This document shows positions 34,608 through 45,309 of a stretch of 64,000 nucleotides of DNA, piece after piece. The stretch comes from Schistocephalus solidus (lineage: Eukaryota; Platyhelminthes; Cestoda; Diphyllobothriidea; Diphyllobothriidae): NCBI GenBank assembly GCA_017591395.1, contig WEDG01000799.1:124001-188000 (forward strand), given 5' to 3'. Each line of letters starts with the position of its first letter. The first letter of the stretch is position 1. Under the pieces are notes generated by a model, which was given only the letters and a program-made list of their open reading frames with translations, was not told the origin of the DNA and ran no database searches. The translations under genes and the position numbers were made by a program.

Positions 34608-35818
34608 GGGATGTTTATGTATGCTGGTGATTTAAAATTGCCTATCGATACAAACCCGTTGGTCGCCAAATCTTGCTTGAGCTCTTAAAAAAGGATCATC
34701 AAGTCTTCGCTCAGTGGTGTCGCATATGGCGCCTTTCGCTTTCTTGGCACAAGTGCTCCGTTATGGTTATTGGTGACAACCATCAGCCTCATCTAAGCAT
34801 AGACGGTCATGACTTAATGTGCCCGGGGTTATAAAGGATCTGGGCATATCATATTCTAGTAGTCTTAATCTGTCAGAGCACTGCGCCCTGATTGTCTCGA
34901 AAGCACACCAAACTAATGGGTTTATTCTCAGAAATTTTAAAACTGTCAATATTAGAACCAGCCTTTAAAAAGTGTATGTCAGACCTCGTCTGGAATACTG
35001 CTCGTTTCTATTAAGCCTTCTGTATGCGAGTGAATGGAGGAAGATAGAATCAGTCCAGCCCTTTTTACTAAAAGAGTTTTCACTTCTGAGCACAGAAACT
35101 GGTCCTACCAACAACGCTATGAGCTTACAAGCCTCGACCCTTTGTGCCTTCGTTGATTACAGAAGGGACTATTTTTACTGTTTAAAATTTAAACAGTTTT
35201 ACCTTTAACCCCCTTACATCCCTGAGGCAGCTCGACCACTCTCGACACACCAGTCATCGAAATGTATTTTTATTTCTTCCTTTGGCACGCACCGTTAGAT
35301 ACCGTCAGTTTTTTCGGTAAACGCTATAGCAATCTGGAATAAACTACCCAGAAGTATTTAAAATTCAGCAAAACTGTCCTTTATTTACGAGAGCTGTCAC
35401 TAGTTTTCAACATTCCGGACACCTTCCAAAACTTTTGGGTGTTGATTCTCTTAAAACTCTCTTCCGTTCTGATGGCGTTCGTGGACTCTGAATCCGGTGC
35501 CGGACTTCATGCTGAAGGCAATATTGCTGGCTCTGCAGTCCGTAATCGGGTTATTCCTCAGTCGACAGTGATCAGCCGTTCGCCGGCACACCTGCTGCTT
35601 GTACAGAATACCTGATCCACAACAATGAAAGGAAAAGTACTTAATCGTGCATCTGTATCAAACTTCACTGTCCTGAACTTTAATCCGTTCAATAAGCTGC
35701 AGTTTTTTCTCCTGAAAACATTATAAAGAACTATCAGGAGTTTTTTTTCACTGTCAACTCGACCCCCTACTGTATATCCCTTTTGACCTTGCCTGTAAAC
35801 TTGCAATAAATAAATAAA
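34608..35818 (+). mobile_element. LINE family C, copy C4 (5' truncated, with 3' end)
   Basis: Begins at the RT catalytic region (FMYAGDLK, so YAGD instead of YADD), continues through the C-terminal domain (LEYCSFLLSLLYASEWRKIE) and the 3' UTR with the U-rich hairpin, and ends in an AATAAATAAATAAATT tail. Head-to-head with C3. Several frameshifts. Confidence 0.85.
35699..35754 (+). ncRNA. ENE-like U-rich internal-loop hairpin (C4 3' UTR)
   Basis: Lower arm GCAG (35699-35702), six U, upper arm CUCCUGA (35709-35715) pairing with UCAGGAG (35734-35740), eight U, CA, CUGU. Shorter than the C2 copy, but with the same order and the CA dinucleotide at the same place. Confidence 0.65.
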
Positions 35819-35864
35819 TTAACTCCTCAAACAAATATACCTAAATGAAGGAAAACTTTAGCTC

Positions 35865-35945
35865 TCTGTTGTTCATTTCAGTTCAGTGTATTTACGGGAA
35901 ATGGGCGTACGCCTTTATAAAGAAATTACAGCATCAAGCGAATAT
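35865..35945 (-). mobile_element. LINE 3' tail fragment (A/B-like)
   Basis: TTCAGTTCAGTGTATTTACG followed by GGAAATGGGCGTACGCCTTT resembles the reverse complement of the family B and A 3' ends (GCCCATGCCTATTTCCCTC...). A terminal stub only. Confidence 0.45.
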
Positions 35946-35947
35946 AG

Positions 35948-36880
35948 ATCAACCTAACTCGATTGGAGGAGTGGTCGAATTATTGGCTTTTGCGGTTCAA
36001 CGTCGATAAGTGTACAATACTTCGCTTAGGCAACCCATCTGGATCTGCCGAAAGTAGAAGTTACTTTCTCAACGGTGAAGCCTTAAAAGACGTGGAAACC
36101 CAAAAGGACCTTGGTGTGCTGATGACCACCACCTTAAAACCATCGTCTCACTGCTCGAAAGTGGCGAAGAGGGCAATTTCGGTGTTGCATGTCATCAGAC
36201 GAGCCTTTTTGGATTTCGATGATGATCTTTTTGCTAAAACCTTTGGAACATTCATTAGGCCGCATTTGGAATATGCTATGCACGCCTGGAAACCCTGGAC
36301 AGTTCAAGATCAGAACTGCCTCGAAAGAGTACAGAGGAAAGCCACCAAAATGGTTAGAAGTCAAAGCTCCTTGCCATATCCAACCCGCCTAATGAATCTT
36401 AATCTGTTCCCTTTGAGTTATAGGCAAATGCGTGGTGATCTCCTGCAGACATTCCACATTGTGAAGGGATTGGATTGTTGCCTGGAATTCTCGGACTTCT
36501 TTGAATTTGCCGCCACGACCCATCTCCGAGGTCACCCATTGAAACTGCGTGTCCAGCAGGCGAGACTGGATGTGCGCAAGTTCTCCTTCTCTGTCAGAGT
36601 GGTTAAACCATGGAATGCCCTCCCTGAAGACGTTGTGATGTCACCATCGCTGGAAAGCTTTAAAATGAACCTTGACAGTTTTATGTTCCGCAACGAGCCT
36701 GAGCAATAAGGAATTTATCTTAACCCTCGAGAGTCATGCACCACTTGTCATTTTTTATGACCGCCTTTTGTACCTTTGCAACCCACACGGTTTCTCTGTA
36801 TACCACACTTAATATTACGTTACAAATAGGGTACTCAAAGGCCCATGCCTCTTTTCCTCAATAAATTGAATTGAAAAAAA
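35948..36880 (+). mobile_element. LINE family B, copy B1 (5' truncated)
   Basis: Nearly identical to B2 40825-41760. It contains an open frame of 248 codons (35963-36709): the RT thumb/C-terminal part with KCTILRLGNP, LKDVETQKDLGVLMT, FIRPHLEYAMHAWKPW and RKATKMVRSQSS. The 3' UTR ends in AATAAATTGAATTG. Unlike B2, this segment has no frame breaks, so it may be younger or better sequenced. The catalytic RT motifs lie upstream of the truncation and are missing. Confidence 0.85.
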
Positions 36881-37324
36881 ATAGATTTAGATTCACAAAA
36901 TGTATGTTTTTTAAGTTAAACTGTCACAGACCGCGATTGCTGCTGTTTTCCAGCCGATAGTTTAATCTCCACAGACTGGGGCATTGCAATCACCTACGAC
37001 AGGTTATTTAACGGTTCCACGTTCCGGTTGAAAAAAATACTTTCGCAGTGAAAATCTTATTTGAGATATACTAAGTGTGAAGGGATCTTCCAGCAGGTAA
37101 GTTGATTTGCGAGTTGGAAGAAATTATTTCAAAGGGGGCACTGTGGATATAACGTAAATACGAGTTCTCTTTTAAAGGGCGAAATAACATGTTGAAACAT
37201 TTTTCGCCGAACACTAGCTAGACTATGAATTGAAACAGTTTCTGTAAACGTGAGGCTAAAAGACTCGAATTGAATTAAGATTTGACCAAACTGCAGAATT
37301 CATAGGAGAATTCTTAAAGCTTAT
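36881..37324. other. Unassigned sequence
   Basis: No gene or repeat recognised. Confidence 0.4.
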
Positions 37325-37445
37325 ACGGCTTAAAGCAATATTGCTGGCTCTGTAGACCTCAATCGGCTTATTTCTCAGTCGACAGCGAACAGACGCTCGC
37401 CAACATACCTGCTGGTGCAGATATAGCCTCGTTATTAGTCAGGTG
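37325..37445 (+). mobile_element. LINE family C 3' UTR fragment (C5)
   Basis: AGCAATATTGCTGGCTCTG...AATCGGCTTATTTCTCAGTCG...CACCTGCTG-like sequence matches C4 35513-35600, between the ORF2 stop and the hairpin. Confidence 0.65.
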
Positions 37446-37482
37446 GATCTGTTATACTAAGAAGTCTCTCAAGCACGTATTA

Positions 37483-37795
37483 ATAATAATAATAATAAAT
37501 TGTATATTTAAGGCCCAGAGGGCCCCATCATTACAAACTTAGTATCATGGTTTAAATAAATACAAAGTGGATAATTGCTGCACTATGTGAGCATCCATAT
37601 GAACAGCAGAAATGAGTAGTATGGTAAACATATTCGATTCAAAAAGATTTGCCATTTATAAAACAAAAGTCAACAATCGTTGGCATATACGGTGAACTCG
37701 AAAAAAAGCAGTGAAAAAAAAACTCCTAGGGTTAAATCGGAGGCGGAGTTCGGCGAGCCGCCAATTTAAAAATAGGAGAAAAACTGCTTCACTAA
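37483..37795 (-). mobile_element. LINE family E 3' UTR, copy E3 (best copy)
   Basis: In its own sense it runs from the U-rich hairpin (37789-37706) through TTCGAGTTCACCGTATATGC and GGGGCCCTCTGGGCCTTAAA to an (ATT)n tail at 37497-37483. No coding region is attached. It is either a 5'-truncated LINE insertion or a short non-autonomous derivative. Similar to E1 and E4. Confidence 0.8.
37706..37789 (-). ncRNA. ENE-like U-rich internal-loop hairpin (E3, clearest copy)
   Basis: In RNA sense: lower arm AAGCAG (37789-37784), U5 (37783-37779), upper arm CUCCUA, an internally paired region rich in GGCGG/CCGCC, UAGGAG (37728-37723), U9 (37722-37714), CA (37713-37712), CUGCUU (37711-37706). The lower stem is 6 perfect bp and the upper at least 6. 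Two stems flanking opposed U-tracts, with a 3' dinucleotide beside the lower stem, is the ENE layout. Confidence 0.7.
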
Positions 37796-37918
37796 GAAAT
37801 TAATTAACAGGAGCACAGTCTCTTGAATCCTACGGACGACGACCAGAGCAAACCATAAATCTCATCCTGCTATCTTGAAAGTTATAAAGAGCCCGTAGTT
37901 GAATCCGAAGAAACAAAC

Positions 37919-38576
37919 GTGTGGCAAGCTGCAATGGGGAAACACCACAACAGGAGGACAAAGTCACAATCAACTCTGATGGATTCATTGAAGCCTTCAG
38001 ATGAGAGTTTGGTCAGAGGTAGACTTAATCCCAACGAGAGCTCTGTAAACCGTTCGCGTGCCCCTAAGGAGAACTCAGGAGGAAGCGAAAATTCCAAAGC
38101 ACCAGGATCGACAACAGTGTTTTAGTTATTCAGGGTTTGCACGAGTCAACTGCAGTCCGACCAGAAGACCGTGTCACCGAAGACCTTGCTTCGTTTAATG
38201 GCCTCCTAAACCAGTTGCTCCCACCGGGCGTGGAAGTAAAAGTTATTTAAGCATTCCGGATCGGCAAAAAGTCTGAAGACAGCCTAGAAACGCCGCGACC
38301 GCGACCGCTGAAAATAATGCTAGAGAGCAAAGACCAAATCAAGGCGATCCTATCCAAAAACTTACCTACGTCACTCGCATAAAGAGGTTTTTCAACCGGA
38401 CTACTCCCCTGCGGAAAGGCTGAAACGCCGGGAACTTGTCTTGGAACTACAATCAAGACTGAAGGCTGGCGAACACAATCTGGCTATTTTCAAGGGGAAG
38501 GTAGTTCAAAAAGAATACGAATTTTCCATTGAACCAACTGATTGTTCTGAGGGACAACGGCAGCCACCTCACTAAC
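37919..38576 (+). pseudogene. LINE family B ORF1 (broken)
   Basis: A Ser/Asn-rich N-terminal part (37919-38125), then a frame change to VIQGLHESTAVRPEDRVTED, AFRIGKKSED and RPRPLKIMLESKDQIKAIL, and a C-terminal stretch with LKAGEHNLAIFKGK. The order VIQG...RIGKK...RPRPLK mirrors ORF1 of families A and C. At least one in-frame stop and two frameshifts. Confidence 0.7.
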
Positions 38577-38769
38577 GCCAAAACCATCAGGGAACCAATT
38601 GCCCAAAGAGATGTCAGAACTGATTCCGTAACGCCCAGCGTTCTCACTAAAGAAACCAGAGTTACCGAAAATCATCACGAAACGGAAAAGACATACGACC
38701 TTGACGTTAGAGGAGGCGCAGTTGGGCCCATAAAATTGACAAACGCAACAGGAAATTTGGTTGGCGCAA

Positions 38770-41589
38770 AAATTGAAGTGCTTGTATACAAATGCGCAAA
38801 GCCTTTTATCAACACTTGATAAGTTAAAAATTTGCCTCTGCCGAAGTATCTCCGGATGTGATAGCAGTAACCGAAACCTGGCTGTCGGGCAGTATTCTGA
38901 GATAGCGAAATAACATTGTCTGGGTACCAAATATATCGGAGGGACAGAGAAAACCGACAGGGTGGTGGAATAATTGTGTATGTGAAAGACGTGCTAATAG
39001 TGTCTGACAAGACGAGCAAGTTTGCGTGCAGCACTGAAGCCATATGGTTGAACATCAAGGCTCTTGGCTCTCCATGTCTAGATGTCCTCATTGTCTATCG
39101 GCCACCTAGGATAGACCGAGTCGCGGACACCCACTTGTTGGAACAATTAGGAAAGTTCTCCAGTAGACCTAATGTAATGATTATGGGTGACTTCAACGCA
39201 CCAGGAATTAACTGGAGCACTGTTCAATCATCATGCCCGAAATCAACTTTTTGATTATGTTTTTCTGCAAAAAGACCTTGAATGCACTCCTCACAGAGCA
39301 TGTCCCTTTCCCCACCAGAACACGTGAAGGACAAAGGGCTAACTGTCTTGACCTCGTTTTCACGAAAACATCAGGCAGCATTGACGAGATTATTTCAATG
39401 CCTCCGCTCGGTCGTAGTGATCATGTGGTGCTTATGTGGGACTACTCCTTATTCTCCGTTGCGCCTGCTTTAGAGGAAAAACGGCGTAACGTTTGGCGAG
39501 AAACTTTTCATCAGATGCGAGCAGATATAACACACATCAACTGGACCTCAATATTTTCGAGCACCGTAAAACGAAGATTGGGAGTCTTTTCCGAAATGTT
39601 CTTCTGCAACTTATTGACAACCACTGCCCGCTAACGAGTGTCCATCACAGCAAGCGTCCTGGGTGGCTAGACAGCAACTTAAAAGGGAAATAAACAGGAA
39701 GCACAAGTTGTGGAGAAAAATATCGTGAGTCTAATCAAGTCGCCTATTTTAATAAGTATAAAGCACAGAGAAACGAAATGAAGCCTTATTCTTAAAACGC
39801 GAAGAGAATTTGAGAAGACTTTGCTGCAAAAGGCAACGCAGAATCCAAAGTTAGTCTACAGTTACCTCCGTAGATGTACAAGGAATAAACATCAAATACC
39901 GCTGATTAAAGACTGCCGTGGGCGTCGAAATTTCTGAAAAACAGGGAAAAAGCCGAGTACTTTTCACAGTTCTACCGCTCAGTCTTCACAAACGAGGCAA
40001 GGTTCCTTCGTCCCTCAGCGGATAACCCGCCGACTGCAAGCATTAGCCACATACTATTCTCAGAATTTCTGATCCAAAAAGGAATTAAAAGAACTAAAAA
40101 GAGTCGAAATCCCCAGGACCAGACGAGCTTCCACCCAAGCTTCTGAAAAGAACTCGCCAATGAACTTTCCGCACCTTTGTCAGTGCTCTTTCAAAAGTCC
40201 TTTGACTCCGGAACACTTCCTTTCGATTGGAAGCTGGCACATATAACTCCCTTGTACAAAAGCGGTAGCCGGGCGTCAGTGACAAACTACAGGCCCATAA
40301 GCTTAACATGCATCCTTGGCAAGATTATGGGAAGGATCATCAAGAGCGAATTGGTGAAATTCCTAGAGACTCATAATTTGTTATCAAGCTGTCAACACGG
40401 GTTCAGAAAAGGAAGATCATGCACAACGAATTTGCTGTATTCGCTCCAGAGGTGGACCCAAGCACTTGAAGATAGACACGCGGTTCACATTGCCTTCATT
40501 GACTTTCAAAAGGCCTTCGATACTGTGCCGCACGAGAGACTGCTTTACAAGCTAGAAAGAATTGGAATCAGAGGTAACCTCCTCAAGTGGATCGAAAAAC
40601 TTCCTCGTGGGTCGGCGCCAGGTTGTGTGCATCGGCCAAGAGAGGTCAAGTTCTGCTGCGGTCGAGAGTGGGGTTCCTCAGGGTTCAGTACTAGGGCCAA
40701 TACTGTTTTTAATATACGTGAACGATTGTGTCAGGAATCTCGACTGTGAAGCAGCAATGTTTGCCGACGACATTAAAAATCTGGAATGTAATCCAGAGCC
40801 CCTGCTGACGAAGATAAACTGCAGATCAACCTAACTCGGTTGGAGGATTGGTCGAATCATTGGCTTTTGCGGTTCAACGTCGATAAGTGTACAATACTTC
40901 GCTTAGGCAACCCGTCTGGATCTGCCGAAAGTAGAAGTTACTTTCTCAACGGTGAAGCCTTAAAGACGTGGAAACCCAAAAGGACCTTGGTGTGCTGATG
41001 ACCACCACCTTAAAACCATCGTCTCACTGCTCGAAAGTGGCGAAGAGGGCAATTTTGGTGTTGCATGCCATCAGACGAGCCTTTTTGGATTTCGATGACC
41101 ATCTTTTTGCTAAAACCTTTGGAACATTCATTAGGCCATATTTGGAATATGCTATGCACGCCTGGAAACCCTGGACAGTTCAAGATCAGAACTGCCTCGA
41201 AAGAGTCCAGAGGAAAGCCACCAAAATGGTTAGAAGTCAAAGCTCCTTGTCATATCCAACCCGCCTAATGAATCTTAATCTGTTCCCTTTGAGTTATAGG
41301 CAAATGCGTGGTGATCTCCCTGCAGACATTCCGCATTGTGAAGGGATTGGATTGTTGCCTGGAATTCTCGGACTTCTTTGAATTTTGCCACCACGACCCA
41401 TCTCCGAGGTCACCCATTGAAACTGCGTGTCCAGCAGGCGAGACTGGATGTGCGCAAGTTCTCCTTCTCTGTCAGGAGTGGTTTAACCATGGAATGCCCC
41501 TCCCTGAAGACGTTGTGATGTCACCATCGCTGGAAAGCTTTAAAAGGAACCTTGACAGTTTTATGTTCCGCAACGAGCCTGAGCGATGA
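38770..41589 (+). pseudogene. LINE family B ORF2: endonuclease and reverse transcriptase (broken)
   Basis: Endonuclease: LKCLYTNAQSLLSTLDKLK, IAVTETWLSG, RQGGGIIVYVKD, VLIVYRPP, MIMGDFNAPGINW, then NCLDLVFT and LGRSDHVVLMWDYS (39233-39634). RT: ITPLYKSGSRASVTNYRPIS, QHGFRKGRSC, IAFIDFQKAFDTV (40177-40749), PQGSVLGPILFLIYVNDC and AMFADDIK (40562-40834), then the C-terminal domain in shifted frames to 41589. The catalytic FADD is intact, and the breaks are mostly single-base. Just after FADDIK some residues are missing where the sequence jumps to LTRLEDWSNHW. Confidence 0.85.
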
Positions 41590-41766
41590 GGCATTTATCT
41601 TAACCCTCGAGAGTCATGCACCACTTGTCAAATTTTATGACCGCCTTTTGTACCTTGGCAACCCACACGGTTTCTCTGTATACCGCACTTAATTTAACGT
41701 TACAAATAGGGTACTCAAAGGCCCATGCCTATTTCCCTCAATAAATTGAATTGAATTGAATTGAAT

Positions 41767-42420
41767 CAGGAGATCCTTCGTAAATTATGACGGAGAGCTT
41801 TTTGGGCGCGTGTTTGGAACATTTATCCGGCCGGTGTTGGAATATTGCGTTCAGGCGTGGCCCCCTTGGAGGAAACATGACTACGCTCTGCTGGAGAAAG
41901 TTCAACGGAGGGCGATGAAACTAGTCAGCGGATTGGAATGCCTACCCTACAATGGCCGACTAGATAGACTTCAAATGTTTCCTATCTCTTAAAGGGCCAT
42001 ACAGAGGGGTTATGATCTCAGACTTCAAGCTTGTCAGAGGAGTTCGTTGTGCCCTTCAGATGGCCGACTTTTTTGAATTGGCAAACATGACAAGTCTCCG
42101 AGCTCACCAATAAAAACTGAAAAGAAAACACGCGAAACTTGAAGTGCGGGCCAAATTCTTTTCCCAACGGGTGATTGAAGATTGGAACAATCTGCCAACT
42201 TCCGTTGTTCAGGCTGAAGTCGTTGAAATGTTTAAAAGAAGACTAGATGAATTTCTATTTGTTGGACACATATTTAGTCGACAGCAATGATCGATATACT
42301 AAAACGACTATCGCCATGTGAAATTTGCTTATTTTGCTAGCGTCTATCTGTAAATGGGTGTTTGAAAGGCTCTGCCTATCTCCCTTAAATAAAATGAATT
42401 ATGTACTGAATTATGTTTCA
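41767..42420 (+). mobile_element. LINE family A, copy A5 (5' truncated)
   Basis: ORF2 C-terminal part (FIRPVLEYCVQAWPPWRKHD, then LECLPYNGRLDRL) with an early stop, followed by the family A 3' UTR and a tail of ATGAATTATGTACTGAATTA. It abuts the B2 tail. Confidence 0.85.
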
Positions 42421-42455
42421 TTAAGCTAGATCAAATATAATCAACACTATATTAT

Positions 42456-42765
42456 CAAATAAATAAATAAATTGTTTATTTAAGGCCCAGAGAGCCCCGT
42501 CATTACAAACTTAGTATCGTGGTTTAAATTAATACAGAGTGGATAATTGCTGCACTATGTGAGCAGCCACATGAACAGCAGAAATGAGTAATACGGTAGG
42601 TATATCTGAGTCAGACCGATTTGACATTTTTAAAACAAAAGTCAACAATTTTTGTCATATACGGTGAACTACAAAAGAAGCAGTAAAAAACTCCTTCGGT
42701 TAAATCGGAGGCTGAGTTTTGCGAGCCGCCAATTTAAAAACTAGGAGAAAAACAAATATGGCGAC
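42456..42765 (-). mobile_element. LINE family E 3' UTR, copy E4
   Basis: Matches E3, with an AAATAAATAAATAAATT-type tail on the left. It is 5' truncated in the hairpin: the upper stem (CUCCU/AGGAG), the 3' U-tract and ACUGCUUC remain, but the left lower arm is replaced by flanking DNA. Confidence 0.8.
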
Positions 42766-43707
42766 TATAGGACAGAATTGAAAGTTTCTTACCGTTGAAC
42801 TCTTCTTGCTTCTTATCCATTTCCACCTTTTTAGGGCGCATCTAAACTAGGTCTTATTAGTCTGCAGACCCACATCGGAATTGACTGCGCTCGCATCTGA
42901 TTGGAAGGGTCTATGCCTTCGAATCTACCGCAGACGTTTTTACCTCTGTCGAATGAATACTCTTGAACGTCTGTAACAGACTATCATCAACCCTTATATT
43001 TCTTATCCAGATACATTCATCCCCATTCTGTAATGCTGTTTAATTGTCAAATTTTGCTTTTTCTTAACCTTGGAAGGCAGGTTTTTTTTACTTAAATCAA
43101 ACTCCCCATTTCGAACACTGTTATTTAAGCAAACAAGCATAAATAAGCTAAAGTGGTTGCTGAAAAGAGGAGATTTTTAGGTTTTTCTCCTGTTTTTAAG
43201 GATTTCACGGTGCCCAAGAAGTGTCAATTAATAAAACCTATTTATCTAGTTGTTCCATCTGTTGACAGCCTTGTAGAAAATGATGGCAACCAAAGGATAG
43301 AATTAGTTTTGCTTGAGTATGGTGGGATTTGGAAACCTTCAATCCTTTTCGTAAGCTTTGGATTCTTTATCAGACATGAGTGCAACGGTGAATAGTCGCT
43401 CATCGCTGACTGAAGATGCTACTCTCTGCGCGGTCGATGGCAAGAACAATTTGATCTTTTCCGGTTTTCAAAGTATTCGAAAGTAGAAGTGCCATGTCAC
43501 CGTTGCATTAACAACGCAAGACAGCAATTCGAACTGATGTAACATGGGATTGCTTGCCACCAGCTCTCCAATAGAAAGCTTTGATCCTACCTTGACCTCA
43601 GGAATGTCTTCAGAACGACGTGATTCAAAATCTGAAGCCGAATATGATTCAGCGTAAATGTACCATAGTTCAATTTAAGAATATTCTGTCTGCTCTTAGA
43701 TCTAATT
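42766..43707. other. Unassigned sequence
   Basis: An 80-codon + frame (43153-43395) has no recognisable domain. No repeat recognised. Confidence 0.4.
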
Positions 43708-43970
43708 CAGTATATATAAGAGAGATAGGTAGAGCCTTTGAAAACCCTTTTAAAAAACAGACAATATCCGAAAATGTATATTTAATATGGCGATAGGGTA
43801 TTCGTATATCGGTCATTGATGTCGACTTAATTTATATAAATTAAGTAAAGATTCATTAAGTTTTCTTTTAAATAGCACAACGCAATCAGTCAGAACCACT
43901 GAATTTGTCAGCTTGTTCCATTATTTAATTATCAGTGTGAAAGGAAATTGACCCGAACTTCAATTTTGAC
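43708..43970 (-). mobile_element. LINE family A 3' end stub (A6)
   Basis: TTCAGTATATATAAGAGAG and GAGCCTTTGAAAACCC mark the 3' end. Only the last part of ORF2 and the 3' UTR are present before the tail of A7 begins. Confidence 0.75.
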
Positions 43971-43971
43971 G

Positions 43972-45300
43972 TAATTCAGTATAATTCAGTAGATATAATT
44001 GAGATAGGCAGGGCCGTTCACACCCTATGAAGAGATAGACGCTAGCAAAATATGCAAATATTACATGGCTATATGGTTATTGTGTCGACTAAATATAGGT
44101 CCATCAAGTAAAAATTCATCAAGTCTTCTTTTAAACATTGCAAAACTCTCAGACTGAACAACCGAGGTTAGCAGTTTGATCCGTTCTTAAAGCATCTAGT
44201 GGGAAAAGAATTTTGCCCACACTTCAAGTTTGCCATGCTTTGTCTTCAGATTGTATTGGTAAACTGAGATATTTTTCTTGCTTGCCAATTCATAAAAATT
44301 GACAATTTGAAGAGCATAATCAACTCCTCTGACTAGTTTGAAGACCACGATCACAGACTCTCTGTATTGCCTATAATAGAGAAGAAATATTTCAAGTCTT
44401 TCTAGTCGGCCCTCATAGGGTAAGCATTTTAATCCGCTGAAAACTATCGTCGCCTTTCGTTGAACTTCCTCCCACAGAGTGAAGTCATGTTTCGTCCAGG
44501 GGCACCACGCCTGAACGCAATATTCAAACACCGGCCAGACGAATGTTCCAAACACGCACCAAAAAACCTCAAAGGCAAAATTAACGAAGAATTGCCTGAT
44601 TTCTCCTAAAATACACCTATCTTTCGTTGCTATCTTGGCACATTACGATGATGGTTTGAGAGTGGGTGTTATCTACATACCAAAGTCCTTTAGAACATTT
44701 ACCTGCACGATAAGTACTGATATTCAAACCTTATCACACTTCAGTAACTAGATCGCAGTTGGATGATTCGGCATTTGGTGAAATTAAGGTTTATCAGCCA
44801 CTCATCACAACACTTTTGCAAGCGATTCAAGTTATTTTTTAAGTTCTGCACATCATCTGGTTTTTCAATTTAATTCCATAACTTCAGGTCATCAGCGAAA
44901 ATGACCTTTTCGCATGCGAGACAATCAAGGCAGTCGTTCTCATATATCAGAAACAAAATGGGACCTAGAACACTCCCCTATGGAACACCACTGGTAGCAG
45001 TTTCCCAATGCGACTTGGCGTCACCAATACAAACAAGTTGGCGCCTGCCTGTGAGATAGTCGGCTAGCCATTTCAGTAGATAACCAGTCACACCCCTTTG
45101 ACACAGCTTCGAGATCAGGCGTCTGTGTGGGACCATTTCAAAGACTTTACTGAAGTCATTGTAGACCACGTCGACTTACGAACCCAATTATAATGCTTTC
45201 GTCTAGCTCTGTATGAATTTGAGCAGGATTGTGAGGCAAGATCAACCTTTTGAAATCCATGCTGATATGAACTAAACAAATAGCAAATTTATTCAATAAG
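43972..45300 (-). mobile_element. LINE family A, older copy A7 (5' truncated)
   Basis: Tail ATTCAGTATAATTCAGTAG, ORF2 C-terminus 44555-44196 (FVWPVFEYCVQAWCPWTKHD), RT core around 45169-44978 (YNDFSKVFEMVPHRRLISKL). More diverged from A3 than A1, A4 or A8. The alignment fades at about 45300. Confidence 0.8.
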
Positions 45301-45309
45301 TTCTTCTCA

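Larger units (their letters stand above)
37880..41766 (+). mobile_element. CR1/jockey-like LINE family B, copy B2 (near full length)
   Basis: ORF1 relic, ORF2 endonuclease and reverse transcriptase, 3' UTR with AATAAA near 41740, and a terminal (TTGAA)n tract (about 41745-41766). Many one-base indels. The left boundary is uncertain. Confidence 0.85.
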
